Source: Mucilaginibacter yixingensis
Lineage (GTDB): Bacteria > Bacteroidota > Bacteroidia > Sphingobacteriales > Sphingobacteriaceae
Direction: 5' to 3'
Length of the DNA stretch: 64,000 nucleotides
Assembly: GCF_041080815.1 (NCBI RefSeq)
Contig: NZ_CP160205.1
Span: 2,294,001 to 2,358,000, forward strand
The position numbers and the translations under genes are program-made. Shown one piece after another: positions 1 to 8,549 of the stretch (position 1 is the stretch's first letter; each line of letters begins with the position of its first letter). The notes beneath the pieces are model-generated. The model was given only the letters and a program-made list of their open reading frames with translations, had not been told where the DNA came from and did no database searches.

Positions 1-258
1 GTCATCAAGAGAGGCCGATGTTTCGCTTAAGTTTGTTACCGTGCCGCCGGTGCCCACACCTGCGTAGCGTTTCCAAACATACGTTGAAGCGCCGGTGGCT
101 GCAGATGTCAGCTTAACATGGTCGCCTGAACAATAGGCTGCCTGTGTGCCCGTAGTGAAATCTGAAAGGGCCGCAATCTGGGCCTTTAGGGTAGCCGTAA
201 CCGAGAGCAATATGCCCAGGGTTAGCACAAGTTTTCTGAGAGTAGATTTTTGTTTCAT
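1..258 (-). CDS. secreted surface protein, PKD/Ig-like, N-terminal part only
   Basis: Open reading frame entering from the left window edge; 86 codons are visible. The protein starts MKQKSTLRKL, with a charged n-region, a hydrophobic core at residues 10-24 and a likely signal peptidase site after about residue 27 (LKAQ). The mature part contains an AYCSGD...YVWKRY pattern typical of PKD/Ig-like modules of Bacteroidota surface and gliding-motility-associated proteins. It lies 46 bases downstream of another secreted protein on the same strand, so the two are probably co-transcribed. The C-terminus, where a type IX sorting domain would sit, is outside the window. No enzymatic function can be assigned. 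Confidence 0.75.
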   Translation of the reverse strand, partial: MKQKSTLRKLVLTLGILLSVTATLKAQIAALSDFTTGTQAAYCSGDHVKLTSAATGASTYVWKRYAGVGTGGTVTNLSETSASLDD

Positions 259-304
259 CTGTTTTGCTGTTATTTGTTTCGTGTTAATTATTTGATTCTG
301 ACTG

Positions 305-2071
305 TTATGGTGTGGTTGCAATGGTTGGTTGTGCAGGTGTTGCAATTACAGTTATGCTTACCGGTTGCGTTTGGCTCACACATCCGTTGGCGTTTTTTAC
401 TGTGAGTGTGCCGTTGTAAGTACCTGCCGCCGCCGTAGTTGGTACAGGAATACTTAGCGGACTGGGTGGCAAGCCCTGGTCTGTCTGATCTGCAAAACCA
501 GCTGTGTGCGCCGTAGCATCCCAGGTTATGGTATAGCTGGTAGGTGAGTTAACCGGGGTAGAATAGCTAAGCGTAGTAACCGCTGTCCCCCCGCAAATGC
601 CCGGTATAGTTGAGGTAACAATTGACGGCCGCGGATTAACATTGATGGTAGCCTTGGTGCGGGTTGATACTTCAGAACAGCCTGACCTGCTGGCCTCCAC
701 GTAATAATTATTAGGGTTAACTTCGCTCAGATCGGCCGCATTAGGCGTGAATGAGGTTCCAGTACCTTTAACATTGCCGCCAGTCGCCGCATCATACCAG
801 GTATAGTTGGTACAATCCTGCGCGTTATTGACGGTAAGCGTAGAGGTGCTGCCTGCACATACAGTTCCGGTGTTGGTAACAACTGAGCCTATGGTTATAG
901 CCGGCGTGCGCATGGTGCGGCTCACTTCATATATCTTCAGCTCGTTTCTGCCCAGCGTTGTTGTGCTTACACCGCCGATAGATACTTCTACGCGGTCAAA
1001 AGCCCCATAAGAGTCAGGCGGTGTAATATCAAGCTCATATTTATCATTGTTTGTAGCGCTGGAAAAAAGCGACAGCGAAAGGAACGTAGAGGAGCTCGTT
1101 ATCGGCGAGCCAACAGCCTGGGAGCCATTATACAACTGAATAGAAAAACCATCCAGCAAATTAAGGTTAAGTAAACTACCGGTGGAGTTTTGTAGAATTA
1201 GTTTTAACATATCACCCTTCTGTGATGGTGCGCCGAATACAGTGGTATGATAAGCCTCGCTTTGGGCAGCGGTAAGGTCGACGGTTAAGTCTGCAAAAGT
1301 AGTTGCATCGCCATCTATAGCATTGCGTGGGTTGGTAACCGATGTTGTAACATTGAGCAAACTGATGCCGAGCGGCAGGCCTCCATCTCGAATACCAGAT
1401 AGCACATCAACAGGAGTGGAGCAGGTGGTAGTAGTACCGTTAGTTACATTTTTGGTATAATAAGCGCCGTAAACGTTCACGTTTTGATCGAGAGTGATAC
1501 CGCCTCCCAAACTGATAGACACACCATCATAAGGCACAGTAACCCCAGCTGCCGATTGCGGTGTGATAGTTAGTTCTATTTCACCGCCAGAATTTACAGC
1601 CCCAAGTAATGAAGTGCCGCTAAATGATTGACCGGCATTGGTAGCCTGCCAGGTACCGCCAACTTTTTGCAGACTAGTGTATGGCTGTATGGTAATGGTA
1701 TTTAACAATCCAACCAAACCACTGGCCGATTTTAGTTTGATGGTAACGGCTGTACCTGCTGGTACGGTAGAACTGAAATTTAAAAACTGGGTAAGGGTAG
1801 ACGGAAAAAGAATGCCTAATACGTCTAAAGTACGGGTAAGGGTAGAAGCAGTAGATGGATCTGTGTCAACAGCAAGGCTTGCATTTGAAACGCTGCTTAG
1901 CGTACCTGTATTGTTTTGTTGAGTGTTTGCGTAAACCCTAACCTGAGGTGTAGCACATGTCTGCCCGTTAGCGCTGCTGCTGTACAAAAAGCAAGCTGCG
2001 GCAAAAACGAGAGTAGCGGCTATTTTTAATAGGTGGATGCTGCGCACAGGTATAGGTTGTTTACTTAACAT
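305..2071 (-). CDS. secreted protein with duplicated N-terminal domain and Ig-like modules
   Basis: About 588 residues from the start MLSKQPIPVR, preferred over a GTG five codons upstream because it fits the nearby promoter box and leaves a standard signal peptide (cut near residue 37, ANGQ). Two related segments (about 40-200 and 215-395) each carry an AxD-x-DxxT pattern, a hydrophobic-rich middle and a VSIGG/VSISLGG end, so this looks like one domain duplicated. Two Ig/PKD-like modules follow (one with CAGS...TWYD, one with CGGT...TWD). The chain stops soon after the phrase ATPAQPTIATTP, which in related proteins usually leads into another module, and no type IX sorting domain is visible. 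Surface adhesin or matrix protein is an inference. Confidence 0.75.
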   Translation of the reverse strand: MLSKQPIPVRSIHLLKIAATLVFAAACFLYSSSANGQTCATPQVRVYANTQQNNTGTLSSVSNASLAVDTDPSTASTLTRTLDVLGILFPSTLTQFLNFSSTVPAGTAVTIKLKSASGLVGLLNTITIQPYTSLQKVGGTWQATNAGQSFSGTSLLGAVNSGGEIELTITPQSAAGVTVPYDGVSISLGGGITLDQNVNVYGAYYTKNVTNGTTTTCSTPVDVLSGIRDGGLPLGISLLNVTTSVTNPRNAIDGDATTFADLTVDLTAAQSEAYHTTVFGAPSQKGDMLKLILQNSTGSLLNLNLLDGFSIQLYNGSQAVGSPITSSSTFLSLSLFSSATNNDKYELDITPPDSYGAFDRVEVSIGGVSTTTLGRNELKIYEVSRTMRTPAITIGSVVTNTGTVCAGSTSTLTVNNAQDCTNYTWYDAATGGNVKGTGTSFTPNAADLSEVNPNNYYVEASRSGCSEVSTRTKATINVNPRPSIVTSTIPGICGGTAVTTLSYSTPVNSPTSYTITWDATAHTAGFADQTDQGLPPSPLSIPVPTTAAAGTYNGTLTVKNANGCVSQTQPVSITVIATPAQPTIATTP

Positions 2072-2094
2072 GCACCACACCCTCACCTATAAAC

Positions 2095-2102
2095 CAAAGC
2101 TA
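2095..2102 (-). promoter_or_regulatory. TAnnTTTG (-7) box for the secreted-protein gene
   Basis: The minus strand reads TAGCTTTG here, matching the Bacteroidota -7 consensus TAnnTTTG, 23 bases before the ATG at 2071. A TTTG sits 24 bases further upstream, which is longer than the usual 19-21 base spacer, so the -33 element is uncertain. Confidence 0.45.
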
Positions 2103-2470
2103 TTAAATGGGGGAGTTGATGTATCTCAAAGCTATCGTGTGCATTGCGGAGATTCTTTGTTCATTACGTGCAGTGCCTGAACATAAAAGGTTATTTGCTC
2201 TTACCGTTATTTTTAAGCAGAATTGAAATTCGTCAATTAAATTACTGGTAATCAAAATATTAATTTTACATAAAACCATTGTTCACTTTGTTCAGGAAAC
2301 CAATTTCACCAATAGTGTGGGTTAGTTGTTCATTCTAGCTTATTAGGTATAAAATTGAAAGAATTTTTCGTCCTCGTTAAATTGAAAATTTAGCAAACAA
2401 TTGCCTGAACAATATCTCCATGCCGGTTGTTAAAATTTATTTAAACCATAAAACTTAACTCAAAACAGCT
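2103..2470. other. AT-rich intergenic region between divergent genes
   Basis: No ORF, RNA gene or clear hairpin is visible. It separates the leftward secreted-protein gene from the rightward bTHX gene and presumably carries the bTHX promoter; no convincing TAnnTTTG box was found close to the bTHX start. Confidence 0.5.
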
Positions 2471-2593
2471 ATGGGAAAAGGCGATAAAAAAACCAAGAAA
2501 GGTAAGATTGCCATGGGGTCTTATGGCAAAAAAAGATCACATTCGGCTCAGAAAAAGGTTAAAGCACCAGTTAAAGCCACAGCCGAAAAGTAA
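2471..2593 (+). CDS. 30S ribosomal protein bTHX (small basic protein)
   Basis: A 40-residue ORF starting MGKGDKKTKKGKIAMGSYG and ending KATAEK. The MGKGDKKxKxGKI..GSYGxxR pattern is the hallmark of the bTHX (Thx/S31-like) family, a very short Lys/Arg-rich peptide that fits into the head of the small ribosomal subunit in Thermus and is widespread in Bacteroidota. Composition here is extremely basic. The gene stands alone, with intergenic DNA on both sides. It is short enough to be missed by automatic gene callers. Confidence 0.85.
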   Translation: MGKGDKKTKKGKIAMGSYGKKRSHSAQKKVKAPVKATAEK

Positions 2594-2819
2594 TTAAAAG
2601 AGATGCCTGTTGTACGATAAATACTTGTCTTGCAGCAAGCATCTTTTTCTATATTCTCTTCCCCCCTGCATCAAGGAGCATTTGGCAGCCTATTAAACAA
2701 GATTGATGCATTTTGTCAATTGATAGTACCAGGTTTACTATGCACTTGGATAATCTGTTTTCCGCTCACCCGGAAAACAAGGCGGCAAAATCATCGTTCT
2801 AATTGATAAACAATTTGCC

Positions 2820-3308
2820 GTGGAAAATTGCCAAACAGATAGATTCTATACCCAGGCAGCCATTTTGGGTATAGTGGCAGGCATGAGGGCTATGTCTGCC
2901 CCCGCCATTGCTGCAAAGATGCTAACCCGGGCAGCCGTGGCGGGCAATACAGATCAGGTGCCCGCTTTCCTGCAATCTGGGGCCGTTAATACAGCGTTAT
3001 CTTTACTGGCCATTGCCGAGTATGTTGGCGATAAGTTGCCAAATGCACCCAACAGAACCGCCACGCCGGGGATAATTGCACGCTGCGTTACCGGAGCACT
3101 GTCTGGTGCTGCAATTTGCAAAGTAAATAAGCGTAATGCTCTTGTTGGGGCATTAATTGGCTCTGGTACCGCACTAGCTTCTACATTCGGGTGCTTTTAT
3201 CTGCGTAAAAGTCTGGTACAAAATAGTTGTCTGCCAGATCCAACCATTGGTGCAATGGAAGATGCGCTGGTAATGAGCACGGGTTTAGCATTGGTTTCGT
3301 TGGTTTAA
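2820..3308 (+). CDS. DUF4126-family membrane protein
   Basis: 162 residues from a GTG start, small-residue-rich and hydrophobic. The motif GMRAMSAPA near residues 20-28, AEYVGDKLPNAPNRT near 66-80 and a repeated G-A-L-x-G pattern match DUF4126, a family of small integral membrane proteins of unknown function. About four membrane segments are likely. A later ATG (GMRAM) would cut into the first conserved motif, which supports the GTG start. It precedes a TetR regulator in the same direction but is 117 bases away, so co-transcription is uncertain. Confidence 0.75.
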   Translation: MENCQTDRFYTQAAILGIVAGMRAMSAPAIAAKMLTRAAVAGNTDQVPAFLQSGAVNTALSLLAIAEYVGDKLPNAPNRTATPGIIARCVTGALSGAAICKVNKRNALVGALIGSGTALASTFGCFYLRKSLVQNSCLPDPTIGAMEDALVMSTGLALVSLV

Positions 3309-3425
3309 AGCATCAGTTTTATACTTGAAATGTAATTTTTAGGATAGCAAAACTATGCCCGCAATCGATTTATAGAAAATTTGATAAATTTGTTTAAAAA
3401 GTCAAAAGGAGAGATACCCCGTAAA

Positions 3426-4049
3426 ATGAGCATTAGTTCCGTCAGCGATCAACAGGATATTAAACGCGAAAAAATTCTAGAAGCATCATACCAGCGCTTT
3501 CTGCATTATGGTTATTCAAAAACAACCATGAATGAAATAGCAGGCGATTTATCAATGTCAAAAGCATTGCTTTATTATTATTTCCCGGATAAGAGCCAGT
3601 TGTACGTTGCAGTAATGCGCAAGCTTTGCCAGGAGTTTATTAAAACGTTGACTGCCCGCGTTGCTAAATCAGTTGATTTGCTGGAGGCTTTTAAGGCGCA
3701 AATTGATACTCACCATGAGTTTATGGTGACGAATTATAATTTCTTCGACTTTTTCAGACTGAACGAACAGAACATTCCGGCAACTATCTGGGAGATTATT
3801 GGCGAAATTCATCAATCAGAGATTGAACAGCTGAGTAGCATGATGTTGCTGGAGGCCGGTAAAGGCAAAATTAAACCGGTTGAAGATGCACCTGGTTTGG
3901 TAGACCTGATTCTTGATGCTTTGCATGGTGTAAGGGTAAGATCGATGTCGCACAAAAAGACAGGTTTTCCGTTGAAAGAGCATTTGGAAGAGATCTATCA
4001 AAAACGTTTAGTATTGGTAGATATTTTTGTAAAAGGGCTCACCGTTTAA
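3426..4049 (+). CDS. TetR/AcrR-family transcriptional regulator
   Basis: 207 residues from the ATG giving MSISSVSDQQ. This start is chosen over an upstream in-frame TTG because a GGAGAG ribosome-binding-like sequence precedes it by about 12 bases. Residues 11-60 form the TetR helix-turn-helix (ILEASYQRFLHYGYSKTTMNEIA, then SMSKALLYYYFPDKSQLY), with the conserved YYYF of the recognition helix. The C-terminal part is a divergent ligand-binding helical domain. The target is unknown; neither a neighbouring efflux pump nor a divergent operator is obvious. Confidence 0.88.
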   Translation: MSISSVSDQQDIKREKILEASYQRFLHYGYSKTTMNEIAGDLSMSKALLYYYFPDKSQLYVAVMRKLCQEFIKTLTARVAKSVDLLEAFKAQIDTHHEFMVTNYNFFDFFRLNEQNIPATIWEIIGEIHQSEIEQLSSMMLLEAGKGKIKPVEDAPGLVDLILDALHGVRVRSMSHKKTGFPLKEHLEEIYQKRLVLVDIFVKGLTV

Positions 4050-4137
4050 GCCAACTGCTGTTGCAACATGCAACTGTCATCCAGCGGTAAAAAGCAGTTA
4101 ATTTATTTAAACGCTCGTTAATATTTGAGTAACTTTG

Positions 4138-4270
4138 ACCAATATTAATAAAAGGTCAAGCAATAGATCGTTCCTCTAAAAAAGGAATGTTGATATAAAG
4201 AAACTTCTAAAGTAGAGGTGATTGTTTTAGAGTGATTGAGGCGCTCCGATGCAAATCGGGGCGCTTTTTT
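4138..4270 (+). ncRNA. candidate small RNA between a -7-like box and a terminator
   Basis: The 219-base gap after the TetR gene contains TAACTTTG at 4130-4137 (a match to TAnnTTTG) and ends in a strong intrinsic terminator. Transcription from that box would give an RNA of roughly 125-130 bases with no ORF. A small internal hairpin (TTCCT...AGGAA near 4171-4188) is also visible. It could instead be just the TetR 3' untranslated region. No known RNA family was recognised. Confidence 0.25.
4241..4270 (+). terminator. rho-independent terminator
   Basis: GCGCTCCGAT pairs with ATCGGGGCGC (one G-T pair) around the loop GCAA, followed by six Ts. It serves the rightward transcript and overlaps the last codons of the leftward OsmC gene by two bases. 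Confidence 0.85.
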
Positions 4271-4685
4271 ACATTATGCGGGTTTCTATTTTAACCTCGC
4301 CGGTCAGTATCTTGTGTACGGGGCATTTCTCTGCGATAACTTCCAGGCGCTTTTTCTGCTCATCTGTTAGGTCACCTTTAAAAGTCAGGTTGCTGGTAAT
4401 GAGCGTAAATCCCTCGTTGATGTACAGTTGTTGGTCAATAATAATTTCCTCCACAACCCACATTTTACGGTTAATGTACATTTGCAGGGTAATAGCCGTG
4501 CAACTGCTCAGACTGGCCAATAAAAGCTCATAGGGCGACATACCCGTATCGGTACCACCAACCTCCTCGGGTTCATCGGCAATAATGGTGTGTTTACCAC
4601 CGGTTATAGTAGTTTGATATTGCGTGCGGTTGATTACCGAGCGCGTTGTGGCTATAATTTTTGGTTCGATGTTGGTGATGCCCAT
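4269..4685 (-). CDS. OsmC-family protein
   Basis: 138 residues. The pattern GTDTGMSPYELLLASLSSCTAITLQMYI (residues 44-71) contains the first conserved cysteine region of OsmC/Ohr-like proteins, and EKCPVHKIL near residues 118-126 holds the second conserved cysteine. OsmC and Ohr proteins reduce organic hydroperoxides with these two thiols; this is the YhfA-like branch, whose substrate is not known. It follows the 135-residue membrane protein gene by 8 bases and is probably in one operon with it. A second OsmC relative is at 8107. Confidence 0.88.
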   Translation of the reverse strand: MGITNIEPKIIATTRSVINRTQYQTTITGGKHTIIADEPEEVGGTDTGMSPYELLLASLSSCTAITLQMYINRKMWVVEEIIIDQQLYINEGFTLITSNLTFKGDLTDEQKKRLEVIAEKCPVHKILTGEVKIETRIM

Positions 4686-4693
4686 TGTATAGA

Positions 4694-5101
4694 TTAATCT
4701 TCACTGATGTTAAGCAACGACCAATTGCTCATGTTATCATGGCGCCCACCTTTAAATTGCATTATAGCCTTGAAATTCAAGGTGCGTTTCTCGCCACTTG
4801 GGCTGGTGGTTTCCATTACAGATCGCACTACGTAAATAGAGTCCGTTTTTTGTGCAAATTGAAAGCCCGATTCGGGGAAATCAACCCGCTCAGAGCGCGT
4901 TGTAGCTTTAACAAATTGCTTGGCCATATCATATACCTCGCCACTTGATGGCGGCCCCATCGCAAGCATACCGATACCGCCAGAACTAGCGAATTTAAAC
5001 AAGGTGAACAAGAATAGTGCTGCGAGTACAAGAATAAACCATACACCGTTTTTTGCTGTTTTTTTCTTGAATTTTTTGGACTGGAGGTAATCGTGTTCCA
5101 T
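4694..5101 (-). CDS. hypothetical single-pass membrane protein
   Basis: 135 residues. A basic N-terminus with KKFKKKTAK is followed by one transmembrane helix at about residues 20-37 (GVWFILVLAALFLFTLFKFA). A soluble domain of about 95 residues follows, containing a RSVMETTSPSGEKRTLNFKAIMQFKGG stretch that looks like a small beta-rich fold. The N-in topology is inferred from the positive charges. I do not recognise the family. Its stop is 8 bases from the OsmC start, which suggests co-expression. Confidence 0.65.
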   Translation of the reverse strand: MEHDYLQSKKFKKKTAKNGVWFILVLAALFLFTLFKFASSGGIGMLAMGPPSSGEVYDMAKQFVKATTRSERVDFPESGFQFAQKTDSIYVVRSVMETTSPSGEKRTLNFKAIMQFKGGRHDNMSNWSLLNISED

Positions 5102-5315
5102 TGCCTAAGGTTAATCGGTTGGCCGTTTCAATTAAATTAGAAGCACAAATGTGTGAAAATTTTTTAACAAAATCCTAATATAAAATAGCCGGATTTTAAC
5201 TTTTAACTAATTGATAGTTAGAAAAATGCAATACTGTGTTTATATAGGCCACAAATGATATACAGGTCTTCAACATACGTTTTGAGCAGCTCTAATGCCA
5301 ATAAGTAATAGGGAA

Positions 5316-6560
5316 TTAATGCATCCTGCCAAAAAACAAATAAGCCACTAAGATAGCGGCAATGATGCCAGCCAGATCGGCTATTAAACCGGCGGGAATG
5401 GCATAACGCGAGTTTTTAATACCGACAGAGCCAAAGTAAAGCGCTACGATATAAAAAGTGGTATCGGCAGAGCCATTAAAGATGCAGCCCAGGCGTCCCG
5501 CAAAGCTATCTGGCCCGTAGGTTTTCATGGTATCAATCATCATTGCTTTTGAGCCCGATCCACTTAATGGTTTTAAATAAGCCACCGGCATGGCGTCTAC
5601 AAAACGGGTATCTAAACTGGCACGGCTAACTAACCATCTGAAGCCATCGTTCATATAATCCATGGCACCACAGGTTCTGAAAACGCTGATGCCTACCAAC
5701 ATGGCCACCAGGTAGGGGATAATTTTTATGGATGTTTCAAACGCGGTTTGTGCACCATCAATAAAAGCCGAAAATATGTTGATCTTTTTGATTAATCCGC
5801 CAATAATAAAAACCACGGGTATGGTAAACAAAAGCAGCGGACTAACTATGCCGGATACTTTCTGTATAGTAGCAGGAGGAAGCTGAGAAAAATAGTAAAC
5901 CACTAGGGTGATAAAAGCCGTCATCCCACCCAGCCAGGTTAGTACCACTTTGTCCAGCAGGTTAATCTTTTGTTTAAAGGCTACCACCAAAATACCAGCT
6001 AACGTAGCCACATAGGTGCCAATAATACAGGGAATAAATACATCAGTAGGATTATGGGCATTTAAAATAGCTCTTTGGGCTATGATAGTTACCGGCAGCA
6101 GTTGCAAACCTGAAGTATGTAACACCAGGAACATGATCTCTGCATTGCTGGCGGTTTCTTTGTCTGGGTTTAATTCTTGAAGGCTGGCTATGGCTTTCAA
6201 TCCGAGCGGGGTAGCGGCGTTATCAAGGCCCAACAGATTGGCCGAAAAGTTCATCAGCATTTGTCCGACGGCCGGGTGATCTTTAGGTACTTCCGGAAAC
6301 AGGCGACTGAAAAACGGGCCCACAATACGCGAAAGCAAGCGGATACCACCAGCACGCTCGGCAATATTCATAATGCCCAGCCAAAGCGCCATGGCACCGG
6401 TAAGCGGCAGGGCTATATCCATTACTGCGGTTTTTGACGAGCTGAACATCCCATCAACCAACTGACTAAAGACGGTAGTATCGCCCAGAAAGATCAATTT
6501 GATCAGGGCAATAAAAAACGCGATAATAAAGAATGCAACCCAGATATAATTTAACGCCAT
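5316..6560 (-). CDS. fused SpmA-SpmB (nucleoside-recognition/gate domain) membrane protein
   Basis: 414 residues and about ten membrane helices. The N-terminal half carries the SpmA pattern (NFSANLLGLDNAATPLGLKA, LHTSGLQLLPVTII) and the C-terminal half the SpmB pattern (PLSGSGSKAMMIDTMKTYGPDS, NGSADTTFYIVALYFGSVGIK). In Bacillus these are two proteins linked to spore core dehydration. Many non-sporulating Bacteroidota carry the fusion, where its transport substrate is unknown; gate domains are related to nucleoside transporters. The gene stands alone with about 210 bases of free DNA downstream. Confidence 0.88.
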   Translation of the reverse strand: MALNYIWVAFFIIAFFIALIKLIFLGDTTVFSQLVDGMFSSSKTAVMDIALPLTGAMALWLGIMNIAERAGGIRLLSRIVGPFFSRLFPEVPKDHPAVGQMLMNFSANLLGLDNAATPLGLKAIASLQELNPDKETASNAEIMFLVLHTSGLQLLPVTIIAQRAILNAHNPTDVFIPCIIGTYVATLAGILVVAFKQKINLLDKVVLTWLGGMTAFITLVVYYFSQLPPATIQKVSGIVSPLLLFTIPVVFIIGGLIKKINIFSAFIDGAQTAFETSIKIIPYLVAMLVGISVFRTCGAMDYMNDGFRWLVSRASLDTRFVDAMPVAYLKPLSGSGSKAMMIDTMKTYGPDSFAGRLGCIFNGSADTTFYIVALYFGSVGIKNSRYAIPAGLIADLAGIIAAILVAYLFFGRMH

Positions 6561-6673
6561 AGCCTGCTTTAAAGGTTTGAAGATAATGGTTTTTATAAAC
6601 TTAGCGCAGCTTCACTTTAAATAAGATGCACTTGCTGATAATTTCTATCTTTAAACAACACATATATCCAATT

Positions 6674-7081
6674 ATGATTGCTGTAGTTGCCTCTGTAGAT
6701 GATTTTCTTAACCGCATTGAACATCACCAGTTAGATTGGGATTTGAAGCCGGCGCCGGGCAAATGGTCGGCCAAGGAGGTTATTGGGCATTTGATAGACA
6801 GCGCGCAAATTAATCTGCATCGTTTCGTGCGCTGTACTTATGAGGATAGCTTCTCCCTTATTTATTTGCAGGATGAATGGGTTGCAACACAGCATTATCA
6901 AACCGCAGATATAGAAGATTTACTGCAATTGTGGCGATTGCTTAATCTGCAGATTCAGCGGGTTCTGGATAACTATCCCACTGATAGATGGTTAGCAACC
7001 TGCAATAACCATACAGTCGAGTTTATCTCGCACGACTACCTGGCACACATGGTGCATCACTTGAAATCAATTACCCCCTAA
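6674..7081 (+). CDS. DinB/YfiT-like four-helix protein (first of pair)
   Basis: 135 residues from MIAVVASVDDFL; the longer ORF start 16 codons upstream adds an unlikely leader. The features W-x-x-K-PAPGKWSAKEVIGHLIDSA and the C-terminal HDYLAHMVHHL match DinB-superfamily proteins, which place three histidines around a divalent metal: H in GHLID, and the two in the C-terminal AHMVHH. These proteins are often bacillithiol- or thiol-transferase-like, but the activity here is unknown. The next DinB-like gene begins 3 bases after its stop. Confidence 0.82.
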   Translation: MIAVVASVDDFLNRIEHHQLDWDLKPAPGKWSAKEVIGHLIDSAQINLHRFVRCTYEDSFSLIYLQDEWVATQHYQTADIEDLLQLWRLLNLQIQRVLDNYPTDRWLATCNNHTVEFISHDYLAHMVHHLKSITP

Positions 7082-7083
7082 AT

Positions 7084-7533
7084 ATGAACCCGCTTAGTGA
7101 AACCTGGCAGATCCACAATCGCATTAACCTGTACCTCTTGGAGGCGATTGGCGAAACTCATCTCAAAGACGTATCGGCGTCAAAGGGCCGTACCGTGGGT
7201 GAGCAGTTTGCGCATATCCATAACGTCAGACTGATGTGGCTCAAAGCATCAGCCCCTCAATTACTGGAGGGTTTGGAGAAATTGGAAAGAGAGCAGATCT
7301 CAAAACAGCTATTGCATGACAACCTAGCGGCGAGCGCCAATGCCATTGCGGCCTTGCTGGAACAATCAGACGGTAAAATAAAAGGCTTTAAACCAAATGC
7401 CACGGCGTTTCTGGGGTATCTTATCTCGCATGAGTCCCACCATCGGGGGCAGATCATGCTATCGTTAAAACAAAACGGACACATGGTAGATAAGAAAACT
7501 CAATTCGGCCTGTGGGAGTGGGGCGTCCGGTAG
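7084..7533 (+). CDS. DinB-family protein (second of pair)
   Basis: 149 residues. GRTVGEQFAHIHNVRLMWL (residues 35-53) and LISHESHHRGQIMLSLKQNG (117-136) give the classic DinB histidine set, including the HHRGQ signature. It is coupled to the preceding DinB-like gene (2 bases between stop and start). The two are distinct subfamilies rather than a fresh duplication. The enzymatic role, such as thiol transfer or metal-dependent hydrolysis, cannot be told from sequence. Confidence 0.88.
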   Translation: MNPLSETWQIHNRINLYLLEAIGETHLKDVSASKGRTVGEQFAHIHNVRLMWLKASAPQLLEGLEKLEREQISKQLLHDNLAASANAIAALLEQSDGKIKGFKPNATAFLGYLISHESHHRGQIMLSLKQNGHMVDKKTQFGLWEWGVR

Positions 7534-7537
7534 GACG

Positions 7538-8014
7538 CTAATCCCAGGCTGTAATACCTTTGCGGGCCACCAAATGTATTTCGATGTCTTCTTTGATGGG
7601 GCTGTAAGGCACTTTGTCTGTAACGGTAATGTAGATATCGCCCAGGTGTTTAATATTGTAGGCTTCTACATCGCCCATGCTTTGATCTTTGATAAGAAAT
7701 TGTGCAATGGAGTTATGGATCATGTTGTATTGCGAGATCTCATCGGTGAAGATATCCATATAAATGCGTTTGCCGTCGGCACGCAAATCAATCTCAGATT
7801 TTGTGCCGCCGGGTAACTGCGCGACGTATTTGCGATTATTGGTTTTCTTGTTAATTTCCAAAGCTGTGTAGCCTTTAGCCAATAGAAAAGTATCGGCTTT
7901 GCTTAAATTGTTTTCTATCAGATACTTCATGTCTTCATAAGAGATAAGTTGCTTTTGAGCCAGACAGGTCATCGATGCACAAAAAAATGACATAAAGAAA
8001 ATTATACTTTTCAT
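7538..8014 (-). CDS. hypothetical secreted protein
   Basis: 158 residues. The signal peptide MKSIIFFMSFFCASMTCLAQ has a likely cut after residue 19 or 20. The mature part is mixed charged with the segment DMKYLIENNLSKADTFLLAKGYTALE; no enzyme motif or membrane span is seen. Convergent with the DinB pair, with 4 bases between the stop codons. The family was not recognised. Confidence 0.65.
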   Translation of the reverse strand: MKSIIFFMSFFCASMTCLAQKQLISYEDMKYLIENNLSKADTFLLAKGYTALEINKKTNNRKYVAQLPGGTKSEIDLRADGKRIYMDIFTDEISQYNMIHNSIAQFLIKDQSMGDVEAYNIKHLGDIYITVTDKVPYSPIKEDIEIHLVARKGITAWD

Positions 8015-8106
8015 AGGTTTGAATAAAACATTGGCAATTTATGTTTTTGGGTTGTTTCTGATAGGAAATGGCAATGAAAATTATAAATTCGCCACAACTT
8101 AATATT

Positions 8107-8544
8107 ATGGCTGCTACTATAAAACTATCCCGCGTAAGCGATGATTTTGGCTTTGAAGCTACAGATGGAAATGGACATGTTGTGAAAATGGATACCAGCC
8201 CCGAAAGCGGCGGTAAAGACTTTGGCGTGCGCCCTATGCAAATGCTGCTAATGGGTTTGGCAGGCTGTTCTGCCATTGACGTGATCAGTATCCTGAAGAA
8301 ACAACGTCAGGACGTGAAAGATTACAAGATGGTAGTAAACGGTGATCGCCAGGCTGGGGTAGAACCTTCGCTGTGGGAAGATGTGAACATTGAGTTTCAC
8401 CTTTATGGCGATATTGACGAAGATAAAGCTAAACGTGCTGCCGAGCTATCGGTAGATAAATATTGCTCTGTTGCCGCCACTCTGAAAAAGGCTGGTGCAG
8501 GAGTTAACTGGCAGGTGTTTGTTCATCCTGCTGAAGAAAAGTAA
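8107..8544 (+). CDS. OsmC-family protein
   Basis: 145 residues from MAATIKLSRVSDDFGFEA. The start 13 codons upstream (MAMKIINS) was rejected because the family begins at the first beta strand. FGVRPMQMLLMGLAGCSAIDVISIL (about residues 38-62) and DKYCSVAATLKKA (118-130) hold the two conserved cysteines of OsmC-like peroxidases. It belongs to the branch that carries GLAGCS and YCSV, different from the OsmC at 4269. A terminator follows closely, so it is monocistronic. Confidence 0.88.
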   Translation: MAATIKLSRVSDDFGFEATDGNGHVVKMDTSPESGGKDFGVRPMQMLLMGLAGCSAIDVISILKKQRQDVKDYKMVVNGDRQAGVEPSLWEDVNIEFHLYGDIDEDKAKRAAELSVDKYCSVAATLKKAGAGVNWQVFVHPAEEK

Positions 8545-8549
8545 AGAAA

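Noticed and set aside
5102..5315. Gap upstream of a small membrane protein gene considered as a gene or RNA
   Set aside because: AT-rich, no ORF, hairpin with T run, or promoter-terminator pair recognised.
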